Assembly: GCF_014203045.1 (NCBI RefSeq)
Contig: NZ_JACHIF010000001.1
Span: forward strand, 620,001-684,000
Reading direction: 5' to 3'
DNA length: 64,000 bases
Origin: Prosthecobacter dejongeii
Lineage (GTDB): Bacteria > Verrucomicrobiota > Verrucomicrobiia > Verrucomicrobiales > Verrucomicrobiaceae
This document shows positions 26,739-37,000 of this stretch, piece after piece; position 1 is the first letter of the stretch, and each line of letters opens with the position of its first letter. A program made the translations under genes and the position numbers. Below the pieces are notes generated by a model that had not been told where the DNA came from, did not search any database, and saw only the letters and a list, made by a program, of their open reading frames with translations.

Positions 26739-27395
26739 TTACCTTTGTGCAACAATCAGATGATTGTTAAACGGAGTCCCCCCCCACAAAGGGGTGATTT
26801 GCACCTGCAAGCCCGCTTTGGAGAGCACGTCACGGAACTGTTCCGCATCGGGGTAACATGTCGGGGCCGCCTTCATCCAAAAGGTGATTTTAGCCAGATA
26901 GTCCCCCAGGACTGTGACGCGAAAGCGCCAGGAATCATCCCGCAGCCCGGTGCGGATCACCAGCTTCCCACCAGGTGCCACGCGGGCCGCAGCAGCGGTG
27001 ATGAGGGTGTTTTGCTCCTCGGGCGTGAAAAATTGGAGGATGTCCAGGATGACCACATGCCCACTGAATTCTGGCAGTCCCGTGCGGGCATCCCCCGCAG
27101 AAAAACTAAGCCCCTGCTGACCTGACTTGCTCACCATGGCCGCAGCGCTGTCAATTTTACGCTGGTCGTAGTCAAAACCGATGACTGGTGCCGTGTGGCC
27201 GCAGGCGCGGAGGTAGTGCGCCAGGAGGCCGATGCCACAACCGATGTCCAGCACTGGCAGCGAACTAGACCCGATCTCCTTGACCACCGCTTGGTAAACT
27301 GGATCGCTGGCGAGCTTGGAACGGGTGTAGAAGAAATCCCATCGCCGGTTGCAGAGGGCGGCGATGTTTTCGAGTTGGGCCAGAGTGGGCGTCAT
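26739..27395 (-). CDS. SAM-dependent methyltransferase
   Basis: A 218-residue class I methyltransferase. VLDIGCGIGLLAHYL (from about residue 49) is motif I that binds S-adenosylmethionine; VIGFDYDQRKIDSAA is motif II; VVILDILQFFTPEEQNTLI is motif III/IV. The acceptor is unknown. The start ATG at 27395 shares four bases with the stop of the GT2 gene (ATGA), so the enzyme is made with the glycosyltransferase and the acyltransferase as one unit. The set recalls lipid or aryl-polyene type pathways, which would make a lipid-linked or polyketide-like acceptor plausible. Confidence 0.82.
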   Translation of the reverse strand: MTPTLAQLENIAALCNRRWDFFYTRSKLASDPVYQAVVKEIGSSSLPVLDIGCGIGLLAHYLRACGHTAPVIGFDYDQRKIDSAAAMVSKSGQQGLSFSAGDARTGLPEFSGHVVILDILQFFTPEEQNTLITAAAARVAPGGKLVIRTGLRDDSWRFRVTVLGDYLAKITFWMKAAPTCYPDAEQFRDVLSKAGLQVQITPLWGGTPFNNHLIVAQR

Positions 27396-28162
27396 GCCGT
27401 GACTTTACGCAGGGGATTGCCGCCTCGTCCAATGCGTAAGAGCAACAATGGTAACCGCCAGCCAAAACCAAACAGCAGGCGCGCGTGCATCCAGGTCAGC
27501 ACACTGTTATCCCGGAAATAGCGAAATTGAGACACACCGCCCTCCTCCTGGGTCAGGTAACGGACGGTCGTGGGCACAGCCAGCATCGGTGCGCCCTGCC
27601 AAGCCAGACGCACGGCGATCTCCGTATCGTAGTCAAAGCGGCGCGCCCAGATGGTGCCGCGAAAGGCCCGCAGCAGCAGGGGGATGGGATACAAACGCAT
27701 ACCAAAAAGGGTATCCGGGATGCCCCAGTTCAGCGTCTCCAGATTCGCCCACATGTTGGAGATCTTGCGCCCCTGCACACGGAGTTGCGGGGCCTCTGGC
27801 CCGAAAACAGGCGTGCCCATCATCACTGCCTGCGGGTATTTTTGAGCTAAAGCTACAAAACGGGGAATGTCATCCGTGGGGTGCTGACCATCGGCATCCA
27901 TGGTCAGGACATGGGTGTAGCCGGCTTCATGAGCCAGACGGGTGCCATGCAGAACGGCGGCACCTTTACCCCCGTTTTTTTCGATGGAGATCACCCTCAG
28001 CCCAGGGGCCGTGGCCTTCAGGGGCTCCAGCAGGGCCGCGCTGCCATCGGTGCTGCCATCCATGACCACCCACACTTCAGGCCAATGTTTCAAAACGTCG
28101 GCGACAGTCTGGGGCAGAATGCGCCCGGTGTTGTAGCTGGGGATCAGGACCAGGATCTTCAT
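27392..28162 (-). CDS. Family 2 glycosyltransferase
   Basis: A 256-residue GT-A glycosyltransferase. VLIPSYNTGRILPQTVADVL is the opening strand-helix; VVMDGSTDGSAALL is the nucleotide-binding acidic motif; MDADGQHP carries the DxD that holds the metal. The length and the Arg/Trp-rich C terminus fit the dolichol-phosphate mannosyltransferase-like group without a membrane tail. Stop and start overlap by four bases with both neighbours (ATGA at 28159 and 27392), which implies a tight operon with the PlsC-like acyltransferase and the methyltransferase. Donor and acceptor are unknown. Confidence 0.88.
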   Translation of the reverse strand: MKILVLIPSYNTGRILPQTVADVLKHWPEVWVVMDGSTDGSAALLEPLKATAPGLRVISIEKNGGKGAAVLHGTRLAHEAGYTHVLTMDADGQHPTDDIPRFVALAQKYPQAVMMGTPVFGPEAPQLRVQGRKISNMWANLETLNWGIPDTLFGMRLYPIPLLLRAFRGTIWARRFDYDTEIAVRLAWQGAPMLAVPTTVRYLTQEEGGVSQFRYFRDNSVLTWMHARLLFGFGWRLPLLLLRIGRGGNPLRKVTA

Positions 28163-28968
28163 GCGGCAGGGGATTCCAGGGCCAGCAGGTAGCGCTGACG
28201 CAGTTCATCAATGAATGGTTGGGCTTCGCCTTGTTCAGGAAATCGCAGCGGCTCCCCCACCGTCATGCGCAGGCGTACTTTTTCCGTGGGCAGGTGCCAG
28301 AGAGACCAGCCTTTGTTTAAATAACGACTGTTCGTTTCCACATACACAGGCCAGACGGGGGCCCCGGAGTTTTTGGCCACCACCGCTAGGCCTCCCTGGA
28401 AGGGATTCAGCCTCCCATGCTCAGGGCGCGTGCGCGTGCCTTCCGGGAAAAGCAGCAGGCGTTCCCCTTTCTTTAACGTCTCGATGCACTGACGCAGCAT
28501 TTTGTGAGTGGGTTCGTTTGGGATGAAGCCTGCGGCCGTCGCTCCCCCGAACAAAATCGGATTGCACATCAAGGATGCTTTCAACACGCAAGCCATGTGG
28601 TCAACCTCTGCCAGCACAAACACGGCATCCCACAGCGCGGGATGATTCGGCGCGACGATGATGCCCCCGGTCTGGATCCGCAGTTTCTCAAATCCCACAT
28701 ACTCGCATTCCACAATGTCAAAAAACCGTAGGACGCCTAAAAACCCTCGGAAAGCCATTTGTACCGCCCACTGCCCGATCGCCCGCGCCCGATCCCGGCA
28801 AAATAATAAAGGCAGGAGCAAACACAGCAACCCAAAGCCCGTGCCCCCGATCACCCAGTAAAGGAGGCTGGTGAACCAGGCAGTGATCAGGCGGAGGCGG
28901 TCCAACATGCAAAAAGGGTAAAACTCGATACGCTCTTTTGAAGTCAGCGTGTCAGGGATGTTGAGCAT
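28159..28968 (-). CDS. PlsC-like 1-acylglycerol-3-phosphate/lipid acyltransferase
   Basis: A 269-residue membrane-bound acyltransferase. A hydrophobic N-terminal part (about 26-65) anchors it; the catalytic HX4D motif is APNHPALWD (His109, Asp114) and the substrate motif is FPEGTRTRP (174-182). It transfers an acyl group from acyl-CoA or acyl-ACP to a glycerolipid or to another acceptor. It is the first gene of the leftward three-gene unit, 32 bp from a divergent hotdog dehydratase gene, so it could belong to a special lipid pathway instead of phospholipid synthesis. Confidence 0.85.
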   Translation of the reverse strand: MLNIPDTLTSKERIEFYPFCMLDRLRLITAWFTSLLYWVIGGTGFGLLCLLLPLLFCRDRARAIGQWAVQMAFRGFLGVLRFFDIVECEYVGFEKLRIQTGGIIVAPNHPALWDAVFVLAEVDHMACVLKASLMCNPILFGGATAAGFIPNEPTHKMLRQCIETLKKGERLLLFPEGTRTRPEHGRLNPFQGGLAVVAKNSGAPVWPVYVETNSRYLNKGWSLWHLPTEKVRLRMTVGEPLRFPEQGEAQPFIDELRQRYLLALESPAA

Positions 28969-29000
28969 TCAAAATTGGCACAATCCGTAAGCATGGGGTA

Positions 29001-29456
29001 ATGAGGGCGCCGATTATGTTGCAGCCTACCTCGCTTGTCCAAGCCCTTTCCGCGCTTCCTCACGGTCCTTCCTTTCGCTTTGTTGATGAACTGGTTTCCA
29101 TGGAGGCTGGGGTCACCGCCACGGCCCGCTGGACCTTGAAAGGCGATGAAGCTTTCCTCGAAGGGCATTTTCCGGGCCAACCTCTCCTCCCAGGTGTGAT
29201 CATGATCGAATCCCTCGCCCAACTCGGAGGAATCCTGGCCCAGAGTGATCGCGGAGACCAACCGCTGAAAAACGTCCGCCTCACCGCCGTGCGTCAATTC
29301 AAAATCCTGGGCAGCATTCCCCCTGGGGAGACCCTCACCATCATTGCCCGGCGGGATGCGGTGATGCCTGGCCTCGTCCAGATCAGCGGAGAAATCATCA
29401 CCGCCGATGGCACCCGCCTAGCCACAGGCAGCGTCATCCTCAGCGGGGAAGAATAG
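29001..29456 (+). CDS. FabZ/FabA-like hotdog 3-hydroxyacyl-ACP dehydratase
   Basis: A 151-residue single-hotdog protein. The FabZ hallmark GHFPGQPLLPGVIMIES is complete, with His56 and Glu70 the catalytic pair. It dehydrates (or could hydrolyse or bind) a hydroxyacyl-ACP. It is divergent from the PlsC-like/GT2/methyltransferase operon with a 32-bp gap, so a shared promoter region is likely. This is similar to part of aryl-polyene or unusual-lipid clusters, but no ketosynthase or acyl carrier protein lies in the window. A second ATG at 29016 is a possible start. Confidence 0.82.
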   Translation: MRAPIMLQPTSLVQALSALPHGPSFRFVDELVSMEAGVTATARWTLKGDEAFLEGHFPGQPLLPGVIMIESLAQLGGILAQSDRGDQPLKNVRLTAVRQFKILGSIPPGETLTIIARRDAVMPGLVQISGEIITADGTRLATGSVILSGEE

Positions 29457-29527
29457 ACCCTGCCGACCTGACAAGGCATGGATGATTCTGCGTTCGGCGT
29501 AGGATGCAGCCCTGGCAGACGTTATTC

Positions 29528-32515
29528 ATGGCTGAAACCATGCCTCGTCTGTTTGTCCTCCTTGCCCTCGCCCTGCCTGCGTCGCTTCCCGGCGCTGCGC
29601 TGGACTTTCAGCGCGATGTGCGCCCCATCCTGTCGAACCACTGCTACCACTGCCACGGCCCGGACGAGCAGGGGCGCAAAGGCAAGCTGCGGCTGGACAT
29701 CCGCGAAGACGCCCTCAAGGCGGGCAAATCAGGCGAAGTGGCCATTGTGCCCGGCAAGGCCGAGGCCAGCGAAATCATCCGCCGCATTCTTTCCGAGGAT
29801 GAGGACGAGCTGATGCCGCCGCCTCACGCGAAAAAGCCCATCACTGCCGCCCAGAAAGCCACGCTGAAACGATGGGTGGCCGAAGGAGCTGAATACGCCC
29901 CCCACTGGGCTTTTACCAAACCCCTCGCCGCTGCCGTGCCGGCCGGGGTTCATGCCGTAGATCACTTGATCCAGAAAAAGCTCCACGAAGCCGGGCTGAA
30001 ACTAGCCCCCGAGGCCGATCCTTACACCCTGGCCCGGCGTGTCTCGCTGGACCTGACCGGGCTACAGCCCACGACAGATGAGCTGGAGGCCTTTGTCGCC
30101 GCCTTCAAAACCGAGCCGCAGGCCACCTATGAAACCTATGTGGACAGACTGCTGGCCTCCCCTGCCTATGGCGAACGCTGGGCCCGCCGCTGGCTGGACC
30201 TGGCCCGGTATGCCGATACCAACGGCTATGAAAAAGACCGCGAGCGCAGCATCTGGCCCTACCGCGACTGGGTCATCCAGGCGCTGAATGCCGACATGCC
30301 GTTTGATCAATTCAGCATCGAACAACTCGCTGGCGACATGCTCCCTGAGGCTACGCTAGCGCAGCGCATCGCCACTGGGTTTCACCGCAACACCATGCTC
30401 AATGAAGAGGGCGGCATTGATCCCCTGGAATTCCGTTTTCACGCCATGACGGACCGCGTGGCGACGACCGGGGCCACCTGGCTGGGCCTCACCCTTCAGT
30501 GCACCCAGTGCCACACGCATAAGTTCGATCCCATCACCCACACGGAATACTACGGCATGATGGCCTTCCTCAACAATGCGGATGAGCCCGACCTGGACCT
30601 GCCGGATGAAACCCTCGCGGCCCAGCATCGGGCCAATCTCCAAAAGGCCGCCACCTTGCTGAAAGATCTGCCATCTAAATGGCCTAACCAAAAAAGCGGC
30701 AACACTGCCGAAAAAGCCTTCGATCAATGGCTGACCACCGAACGTGCCCGCAATACGGTGTGGCAGACGCTGAAGCCCACGAAGGCCTCCACCAATCTGC
30801 CGCTGCTGGCCATCCACGCAGACGGCAGCGTCCTCGCCTCCGGCGACATCACCAAGTCTGACACCTACGACCTGACCCTCGCCCCCTCAAGCCAACCCGT
30901 CTCCGCCATTCGTTTGGAGGCGCTGCCTCACGAAAGCCTGCCCGCTCATGGCCCAGGGATGTGCAATTACGAAGGCCCCAAGGGCGATTTCTTCATGGGC
31001 GAGTTCAAGGTCATCGTGAACGGACAGCCCGTGAAATTTGCCTCTGCGACGGAGAGCTACTTTAAAAACAACTTTGGCAAAAACCCAGCCACCGCACAGC
31101 AGGCCATTGATGGCGATCCCCAAACAGGCTGGAGCTGCGCCGCCCGTTATGGCGAACGTCACGAAGCCGTTTTTATCCTCGCACAGCCGGTTCCTGCCGG
31201 GACGGAGATCCGTGTGATCATGCAATTTGGCCGTCACTACGCCTGCCCATTGGGCCACTTTCGCCTCTCGGCCAGCGCCGATGCGAAGGCAGTCGCACGT
31301 GACATGGGCAACGAACTGACCAGCCTCCTAGCAAAGCCTGAACTGACTTCGAATGATCGGCAAACGCTTTGGGAGCACTTTCTCCTCACCGCCCCCCAAC
31401 TCGCTGCAGAGGCCAAGACTATTCGGAATCTGCGCACGGCACCCGCTCTTCCCATCAGCCTCGTCATGCGGGAGCGCCCGGCCAATCATCAGCGCCCCAC
31501 CTTCCGCCACCATCGCGGGGAGTTCACTCAGCCGAAGGAACCTGTGCAGCCTGTGACCCTGGCGGTGCTGCATGCTTTTCCTCAACAAGCACCGAAGACC
31601 CGGCTGGAGTTCGCCCGCTGGCTCATGTCACCGGAAAATCCCCTCACACCGCGAGTCGTGGTAAATCGCCAGTGGGCCACGCTGTTTGGCCGTGGGCTGG
31701 TGAAGACGGTGGATGACTTTGGTTACCAGGGTTCCCTGCCCAGCCACCCCGAATTGCTCGACACCCTGGCCGTGGAGTTTGTTAGGCAGGGCTGGTCCAT
31801 GAAGAAGCTGCATCGCCTGCTGGTGACGAGTGCCACGTATCGGCAATCGGTCCAGGTCTCCGATCTCAGCCAGGCTAAAGATCCGGAAAACATTCTCTAC
31901 TCCCGCTTCCCTCGCGTGCGGCTGGAGGCTGAGATGATCCGCGATTCCATGCTCAAGGCCGCAGGTTTGTTAAATCCTAAGTTAGGCGGCCCCAGCGTCT
32001 ATCCACCCCAGCCGGACAGCGTCACGGAAGTGGCCTATGGCAAATTCAAGTGGACTCCCAGCACGGGAGCAGACCGCTACCGCCGCAGCCTCTACACCTT
32101 CAGCAAACGCACCGCGCCTTTTGCCCTCTACACCACTTTTGATGCGCCTACGGGAGACGCCTGCCTGGTCAAGCGTGAAGCCTCCAACTCCGCGCTCCAG
32201 GCGCTCACCATCATGAACGATGTCATCTTCACCGAGGGTGCCCAGTCGCTTGGCAGCCTGCTGGCCAAAGAGGCCGACGGGGATGAAACCCTCCTTCGTC
32301 AGCTCTACCTGCGGGTGCTTTCTCGCCAGCCCGAAGCGGATGAAATCCAGCTTATGAAAACCTTCCTCCAGCAGCAGCGTGCGCGCCTCAAGTCAGGCGA
32401 ACTCAAAGCCTCTGAGATTTGCGGCCAAGCCAATGCCCCTTCGCCTGAAGCCGCCACCTGGACTCTCGCCTCCCGCGCCCTCTTTAACCTCGACGAGTTC
32501 ATCACCAAAAACTAA
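29528..32515 (+). CDS. Cytochrome-like DUF1549/DUF1553 protein (PSCyt1 type)
   Basis: A 995-residue exported protein of the group so common in Planctomycetes and Verrucomicrobia. It has a signal peptide (MPRLFVLLALALPASLPGAA), a planctomycete cytochrome-like segment with one haem-c motif (CYHCH, residues 39-43), a DUF1549 domain with SPAYGERWARRWLDLARYAD, a central jelly-roll-like part, and a DUF1553 domain with VVNRQWATLFGRGLVKTVDD, FGYQGSLPSHPELLD and RRSLYTFSKRTAPFA. The role is unknown; such proteins are often placed near polysaccharide degradation or surface genes. The start is uncertain: 29504, 29528 and 29540 are all in frame, and I prefer 29528. The next gene, DUF1501, is its usual partner. 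Confidence 0.88.
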   Translation: MAETMPRLFVLLALALPASLPGAALDFQRDVRPILSNHCYHCHGPDEQGRKGKLRLDIREDALKAGKSGEVAIVPGKAEASEIIRRILSEDEDELMPPPHAKKPITAAQKATLKRWVAEGAEYAPHWAFTKPLAAAVPAGVHAVDHLIQKKLHEAGLKLAPEADPYTLARRVSLDLTGLQPTTDELEAFVAAFKTEPQATYETYVDRLLASPAYGERWARRWLDLARYADTNGYEKDRERSIWPYRDWVIQALNADMPFDQFSIEQLAGDMLPEATLAQRIATGFHRNTMLNEEGGIDPLEFRFHAMTDRVATTGATWLGLTLQCTQCHTHKFDPITHTEYYGMMAFLNNADEPDLDLPDETLAAQHRANLQKAATLLKDLPSKWPNQKSGNTAEKAFDQWLTTERARNTVWQTLKPTKASTNLPLLAIHADGSVLASGDITKSDTYDLTLAPSSQPVSAIRLEALPHESLPAHGPGMCNYEGPKGDFFMGEFKVIVNGQPVKFASATESYFKNNFGKNPATAQQAIDGDPQTGWSCAARYGERHEAVFILAQPVPAGTEIRVIMQFGRHYACPLGHFRLSASADAKAVARDMGNELTSLLAKPELTSNDRQTLWEHFLLTAPQLAAEAKTIRNLRTAPALPISLVMRERPANHQRPTFRHHRGEFTQPKEPVQPVTLAVLHAFPQQAPKTRLEFARWLMSPENPLTPRVVVNRQWATLFGRGLVKTVDDFGYQGSLPSHPELLDTLAVEFVRQGWSMKKLHRLLVTSATYRQSVQVSDLSQAKDPENILYSRFPRVRLEAEMIRDSMLKAAGLLNPKLGGPSVYPPQPDSVTEVAYGKFKWTPSTGADRYRRSLYTFSKRTAPFALYTTFDAPTGDACLVKREASNSALQALTIMNDVIFTEGAQSLGSLLAKEADGDETLLRQLYLRVLSRQPEADEIQLMKTFLQQQRARLKSGELKASEICGQANAPSPEAATWTLASRALFNLDEFITKN

Positions 32516-32524
32516 ACGACGGTC

Positions 32525-33985
32525 ATGTTTCACACCCCCACCTTCTACTCCCGCCGTCACTTCCTGCGTGATTGCACTTATGGTTTGGGCAAAGTGGCCG
32601 CCGCCGGTCTGCTGACGGATTCACTCAGCGGTGCCGCTGCAGCAAATCCGCTGAGCGCGCGCGGCCCTCACTTTGCCCCGAAGGCCAAACGGGTGATCCA
32701 CCTCTTCATGGCGGGGGCTCCAAGTCAGCTCGAGACCTTCGACCCCAAACCCATGCTCACCAAGTATGAGGGCAAACCCATCCCTCCCGAGGTCATTGGC
32801 GGCCAGCGTTACGCCTTCATCCGGTCGGATGCCGCCGCTCTGGGTCCTCGTTTCAAATTCGCCCAGCATGGGCAAAGTGGGGCCTGGATCTCCGAGGTGA
32901 TGCCGCATGTAGCGAAGATTGCTGATGAGCTGTGCATCATCCGTTCCGTGAAAACGGACCAGTTCAATCACGCCCCCGCGCAGATCTTTTTCCAGACAGG
33001 CTTTGGCCAGCCGGGCCGCCCCTGCATGGGCTCCTGGGCGCTGTATGGACTCGGGGCCGAGACGCAAAACCTTCCTGCCTTTGTGGTCATGTCCACCGGC
33101 TCAGGCCTCAGCGGCGGCACGGCCCTCATGTCCAGCGGCTTCCTCCCGACCATCTACAACGGCGTACGCTTCCGCAATAGCGGTGACCCCATCCTGAATG
33201 TCTCCAGCCCTGCGGGCATTGATTCGCGGGCGCAGCGAGACACGCTGGACCTCGTCAGCCAGCTCAATCAAAAACGCCTAGGTGCGGTGGGAGATCCGGA
33301 GATCGCCACGCGCATCGCTTCCTATGAAATGGCCTTCCGCATGCAGACCAGCGCCCCGGAACTCACGGACCTGCGCAGCGAGAGCAAGGAGACTCTGGAG
33401 ATGTATGGCTGCGATCCTGACAAGCCCAGTTACGCCCGCGCTTGTCTCTTAGCCCGGCGCATGATCGAGCGCGGGGTACGTTTCGTAAACATCTACCACG
33501 AAGGCTGGGATGCCCACTCCAACGTCGAAGGCAACGTGCGCAACAACTGCAAGGAGACCGACCAAGCCAGTGCCGCCCTAGTGAAGGACCTCAAACAACG
33601 CGGTCTGCTGGATGATACACTGGTGGTCTGGGGCGGTGAATTTGGCCGCACCCCAATGGTGGAAACCAATCCCGCGTTAGGCCGCGCACTCGGACGTGAT
33701 CACCACCCGCAGGCCTTCACCATCTGGATGGCAGGCGGCGGTGTCAAAGGCGGTCAGACCATCGGGGCGACGGATGAGCTCGGCTTCAATGTCGTGGAAG
33801 ATCCCGTCCACGTTCACGATGTGCAGGCCACCATGCTGCATCTCATGGGCTTCGATCACGAGCGACTCACCTTCCACACCCAGGGCCGCGACTACCGCCT
33901 CACCGATGTCCACGGCCACGTGGTAAAGAAGGTCCTACTAAAATCAAGGAGTGAGGCCATCCCTGTCCCGCGACTGCGGGATTGA
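32525..33985 (+). CDS. DUF1501 family protein (Tat-exported, sulfatase-like fold)
   Basis: A 486-residue protein that starts with a Tat-like leader (SRRHFLRDCTYGLGKVAAAG). The DUF1501 core is seen in VIHLFMAGAPSQLETFDPKP, GWDAHSNVEGNVRNNCKETD and VVWGGEFGRTPMVE; the domain has an alkaline phosphatase/sulfatase-like fold, but its activity is unknown. It lies 9 bp after the DUF1549/DUF1553 gene, its regular partner. Family members normally end shortly after HGHVVKKV; here 17 more residues (LLKSRSEAIPVPRLRD) are encoded by a palindromic repeat (33945-34010) that supplies a new stop codon, so the original end was probably changed by that element. Confidence 0.9.
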   Translation: MFHTPTFYSRRHFLRDCTYGLGKVAAAGLLTDSLSGAAAANPLSARGPHFAPKAKRVIHLFMAGAPSQLETFDPKPMLTKYEGKPIPPEVIGGQRYAFIRSDAAALGPRFKFAQHGQSGAWISEVMPHVAKIADELCIIRSVKTDQFNHAPAQIFFQTGFGQPGRPCMGSWALYGLGAETQNLPAFVVMSTGSGLSGGTALMSSGFLPTIYNGVRFRNSGDPILNVSSPAGIDSRAQRDTLDLVSQLNQKRLGAVGDPEIATRIASYEMAFRMQTSAPELTDLRSESKETLEMYGCDPDKPSYARACLLARRMIERGVRFVNIYHEGWDAHSNVEGNVRNNCKETDQASAALVKDLKQRGLLDDTLVVWGGEFGRTPMVETNPALGRALGRDHHPQAFTIWMAGGGVKGGQTIGATDELGFNVVEDPVHVHDVQATMLHLMGFDHERLTFHTQGRDYRLTDVHGHVVKKVLLKSRSEAIPVPRLRD

Positions 33986-34010
33986 GAGGGCTAGAAGCCC
34001 TCACTCCTTG
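33945..34010. repeat. Palindromic element overlapping the 3' end of the DUF1501 gene
   Basis: The outer arms CAAGGAGTGAGG (33945-33956) and CCTCACTCCTTG (33999-34010) are perfect 12-bp inverted copies. Inside are two more perfect hairpins, TCCCGC/GCGGGA (33966-33971 and 33976-33981) and GAGGGCT/AGCCCTC (33986-33992 and 33996-34002). The nested structure looks like a REP-type or MITE-like unit more than a terminator, as no T tract follows. The first half is read as coding sequence by the DUF1501 gene. Confidence 0.65.
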
Positions 34011-34082
34011 CATTGCTCGCCTGAATCCTCCATGCCGGGCGCTCTTGGCTTTTGATCTGCGTTTGCGTATAACTTGCCTAAC

Positions 34083-37000
34083 ATGCTGCGGTTTTCCCTT
34101 TTTATACTCGCCTTTTCTTCTGCTCAAGCGGTGGATTTTGTGGCGGACATCCAGCCCATCTTTGAGCAGCGCTGCTACGGCTGCCATGGCAGCAACAAAC
34201 AAGAGGCGGCCTTCCGTCTGGATCACAAACCTAGCGCGCTAAAGGGCGGTGACTTTGGTCTGGCCATCAAGCCACGACACAGTGCGGATTCCATCTTGGT
34301 CCACGCCATCGAAGGCCGGAACCCGAAGATGAAAATGCCCCGCAAGGGAGATCCTCTCTCACCCGAAGAGATCGGCAAAATCAAAGCCTGGATTGATGCC
34401 GGGGCCGAGTGGCCAGACAGTGCCAGCGTCAGTCTGGAAACGAAAGTGGACCACTGGGCCTTCAAAGCACCCATCAAGCCAGCCTTGCCTGCGGCCATTC
34501 ATCCCGTGGATGCTTTCATTAAGCAGCGGCTCACCCGCGAAGGCTTAAAGCCTTCTCCAGAAGCGGCTCCTGAAACGCTCATCCGCCGCGTTTCTCTGGA
34601 CCTCACCGGCCTGCCGCCCACGCCGGAAGAAGTGACGGCTTTTGTGCAGGATTTTAAGTCTTCTCCCAAGGCCTACGAGCGCATGATCGAAAAGTTGCTG
34701 TCCAGCCCGCATTACGGTGAACGCTGGGGCCGCCACTGGCTGGATGCGGCGCGTTATGCGGACAGCAACGGTTATGAAAAGGACCCCATGCGCCACATCT
34801 GGTTTTACCGCGACTGGGTCATCAGCGCCTTCAATCGCGATCTGCCCTATGACCAGTTCATCATTGAGCAACTCGCCGGAGATCAGTTGCCAAAAGCCAC
34901 GCAGGACCAAATCGTCGCCACCGGATTTCTGCGGAACTCCATGATCAATGAGGAAGGCGGCGTGGACCCCGAGCAATTCCGCATGGAGGCCATGTTTGAT
35001 CGCATGGACACCATCGGCAAAAGCATCCTCGGCCTCACCATCGGCTGCACTCAGTGCCATAACCACAAGTATGACCCCATCAGCCAGGTGGAATATTATC
35101 AGATGTTCGCCTTCCTGAACAACGACAACGAGCCCTGGCGCGTCGTCTATACCAGCAGCGAGCAGATGCAGCGCGCACAGGTTTTACAAAGCATCCAGGA
35201 CCTGGAAAACAAACTGAAGCATGAGCACGCCGACTGGCCTCAACGCCTGGAGCAATGGGCCGCCCAGGTGAAGGGCAACCAACCCGCCTGGACCACGCTG
35301 AAATTTGAAGACGATCCCTCCGGCGGTGAAAAAGCCATCCGTCAAAAAGACGGCAGTATCTTGGCCCAAGGCTACGCACCCACCAAGTCCCACGTGAAAT
35401 TTGTCGTGGATCTAAAGGGCCTCGAGAGGAGCACAAGCATCCCCGAGAGGAGCGTGGACACTCCTGTCCGCCGTCCTGAGGAGAGCGTAGCCCCCACGCG
35501 CACCATCACCGCCTTTCGCCTGGAACTTCTCAACGATCCCAACCTGCCAGCCTATGGCCCAGGCCGCTCCATCAAAGGTATGGCCGCCCTCACGGAGTTC
35601 ACGGCTGAAATCAAAGTCGGTGACAAGCTCACCCCATTGAAATTCATCAAAGCCACCGCTGATTACGGCGAGCCTGAAAACACACCCTTGGTGCCCTATG
35701 CCCGCGATAAGGAAGCGGACAAGGACAATCGTGTCACGGGCCCGGTCACTTACGCCATCGATGGTGATGCCAAAACAGCCTGGGGCATAGATGCCGGACC
35801 CGGCCGCCGAAATGTGCCCCGCAAAGCCGTCTTCGTTTTGGGAAAACCCCTGGTCGTCACTCCCAGTATGGAGCTCACCGTAGGCCTCAGCATGAAGCAC
35901 GGCGGCTGGAACAGCGATGACCTGCAAACGATGAACCTGGGCCGCTACCGTATCTGCGCTACCGATGCCCCTGACGCGACGGCTGATCCACTGCCGCCAT
36001 CCGTCCGCGCCTGGGTGGAGAAAAAAGAAGATGCCACCATGAAAGATGCGGCCATCCCCTCCCCTGTCTTTGCTTTTTTCCGCAGCACCCTCCTCGAATG
36101 GAAGAGCGTCAATGACGAGATCGAAACCCTCTGGAAGCAGCATCCAGAAGGCACCACTACCCTGGTGCTGGATGGTCGCGATGAACCCCGCATGACCAAC
36201 CTGCTGAAGCGCGGGGATTTCCTCAAGCCCGGTGAACAAGTGACCGCTGGTGTGCCTGCGATGCTGAACAATCCCCTCCCCCAGGATGCCGACGGCTCCC
36301 GCCTCACCTTCGCCCGCTGGATGGTTTCCCGCCAGTCTCCCACCACAGCACGGGCCTGGGTAAACAGGGTCTGGCAGGCTTACTTTGGCATCGGGCTCGT
36401 GGATACACCGGAGGACTTTGGCCTTCAAGGCAGCCTGCCCAGCCACCCCGAACTGCTGGACTGGCTGGCCGCTGAGTTCATGGACAAGGGCTGGTCTAAC
36501 AAAGACCTGCACCGCCTCATCCTCACCAGCGCCACCTACCGTCAGGAGAGCAAAGTCACCCCTGCACTGCTGGAAAAAGATCCCTACAACCGACTGCTGG
36601 CCCGTGGCCCCCGCTTTCGCGTGGAGGGCGAGGTGGTGCGTGACATCCAGCTCGCGGTCAGCGGTTTGTTAAATCCTCAGTTAGGCGGGCGCAGTGTCAT
36701 GCCCCCGGCCCCTGAGTACTTGTTTGAAAAACCCGTGAGCTATGCCCCCTTTCCGTGGAAAATTGAAGGAGATAACCAAAAGTATCGCCGCAGCGTCTAT
36801 GTCTTCCGTCGCCGCAGCACCCCCTTCCCCTTCCTAGGTACCTTCGACGTGCCGAATGGAGAAACCGCCTGCGTGAAACGCGCCCGCAGCAACACGCCGC
36901 TTCAGGCTCTGATGACACTGAATGAAACCCTCAGCATGGAGGCGGCGCAGCATCTGGCCCAGCGCATGGAGAAAGCTGGCGCGGGCGATGATGCCAAAGC

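Noticed and set aside
26739-29456. Complete aryl-polyene biosynthesis cluster
   Set aside because: Only the accessory-type enzymes are present; ketosynthases, carrier proteins and the ammonia-lyase are missing from the window.
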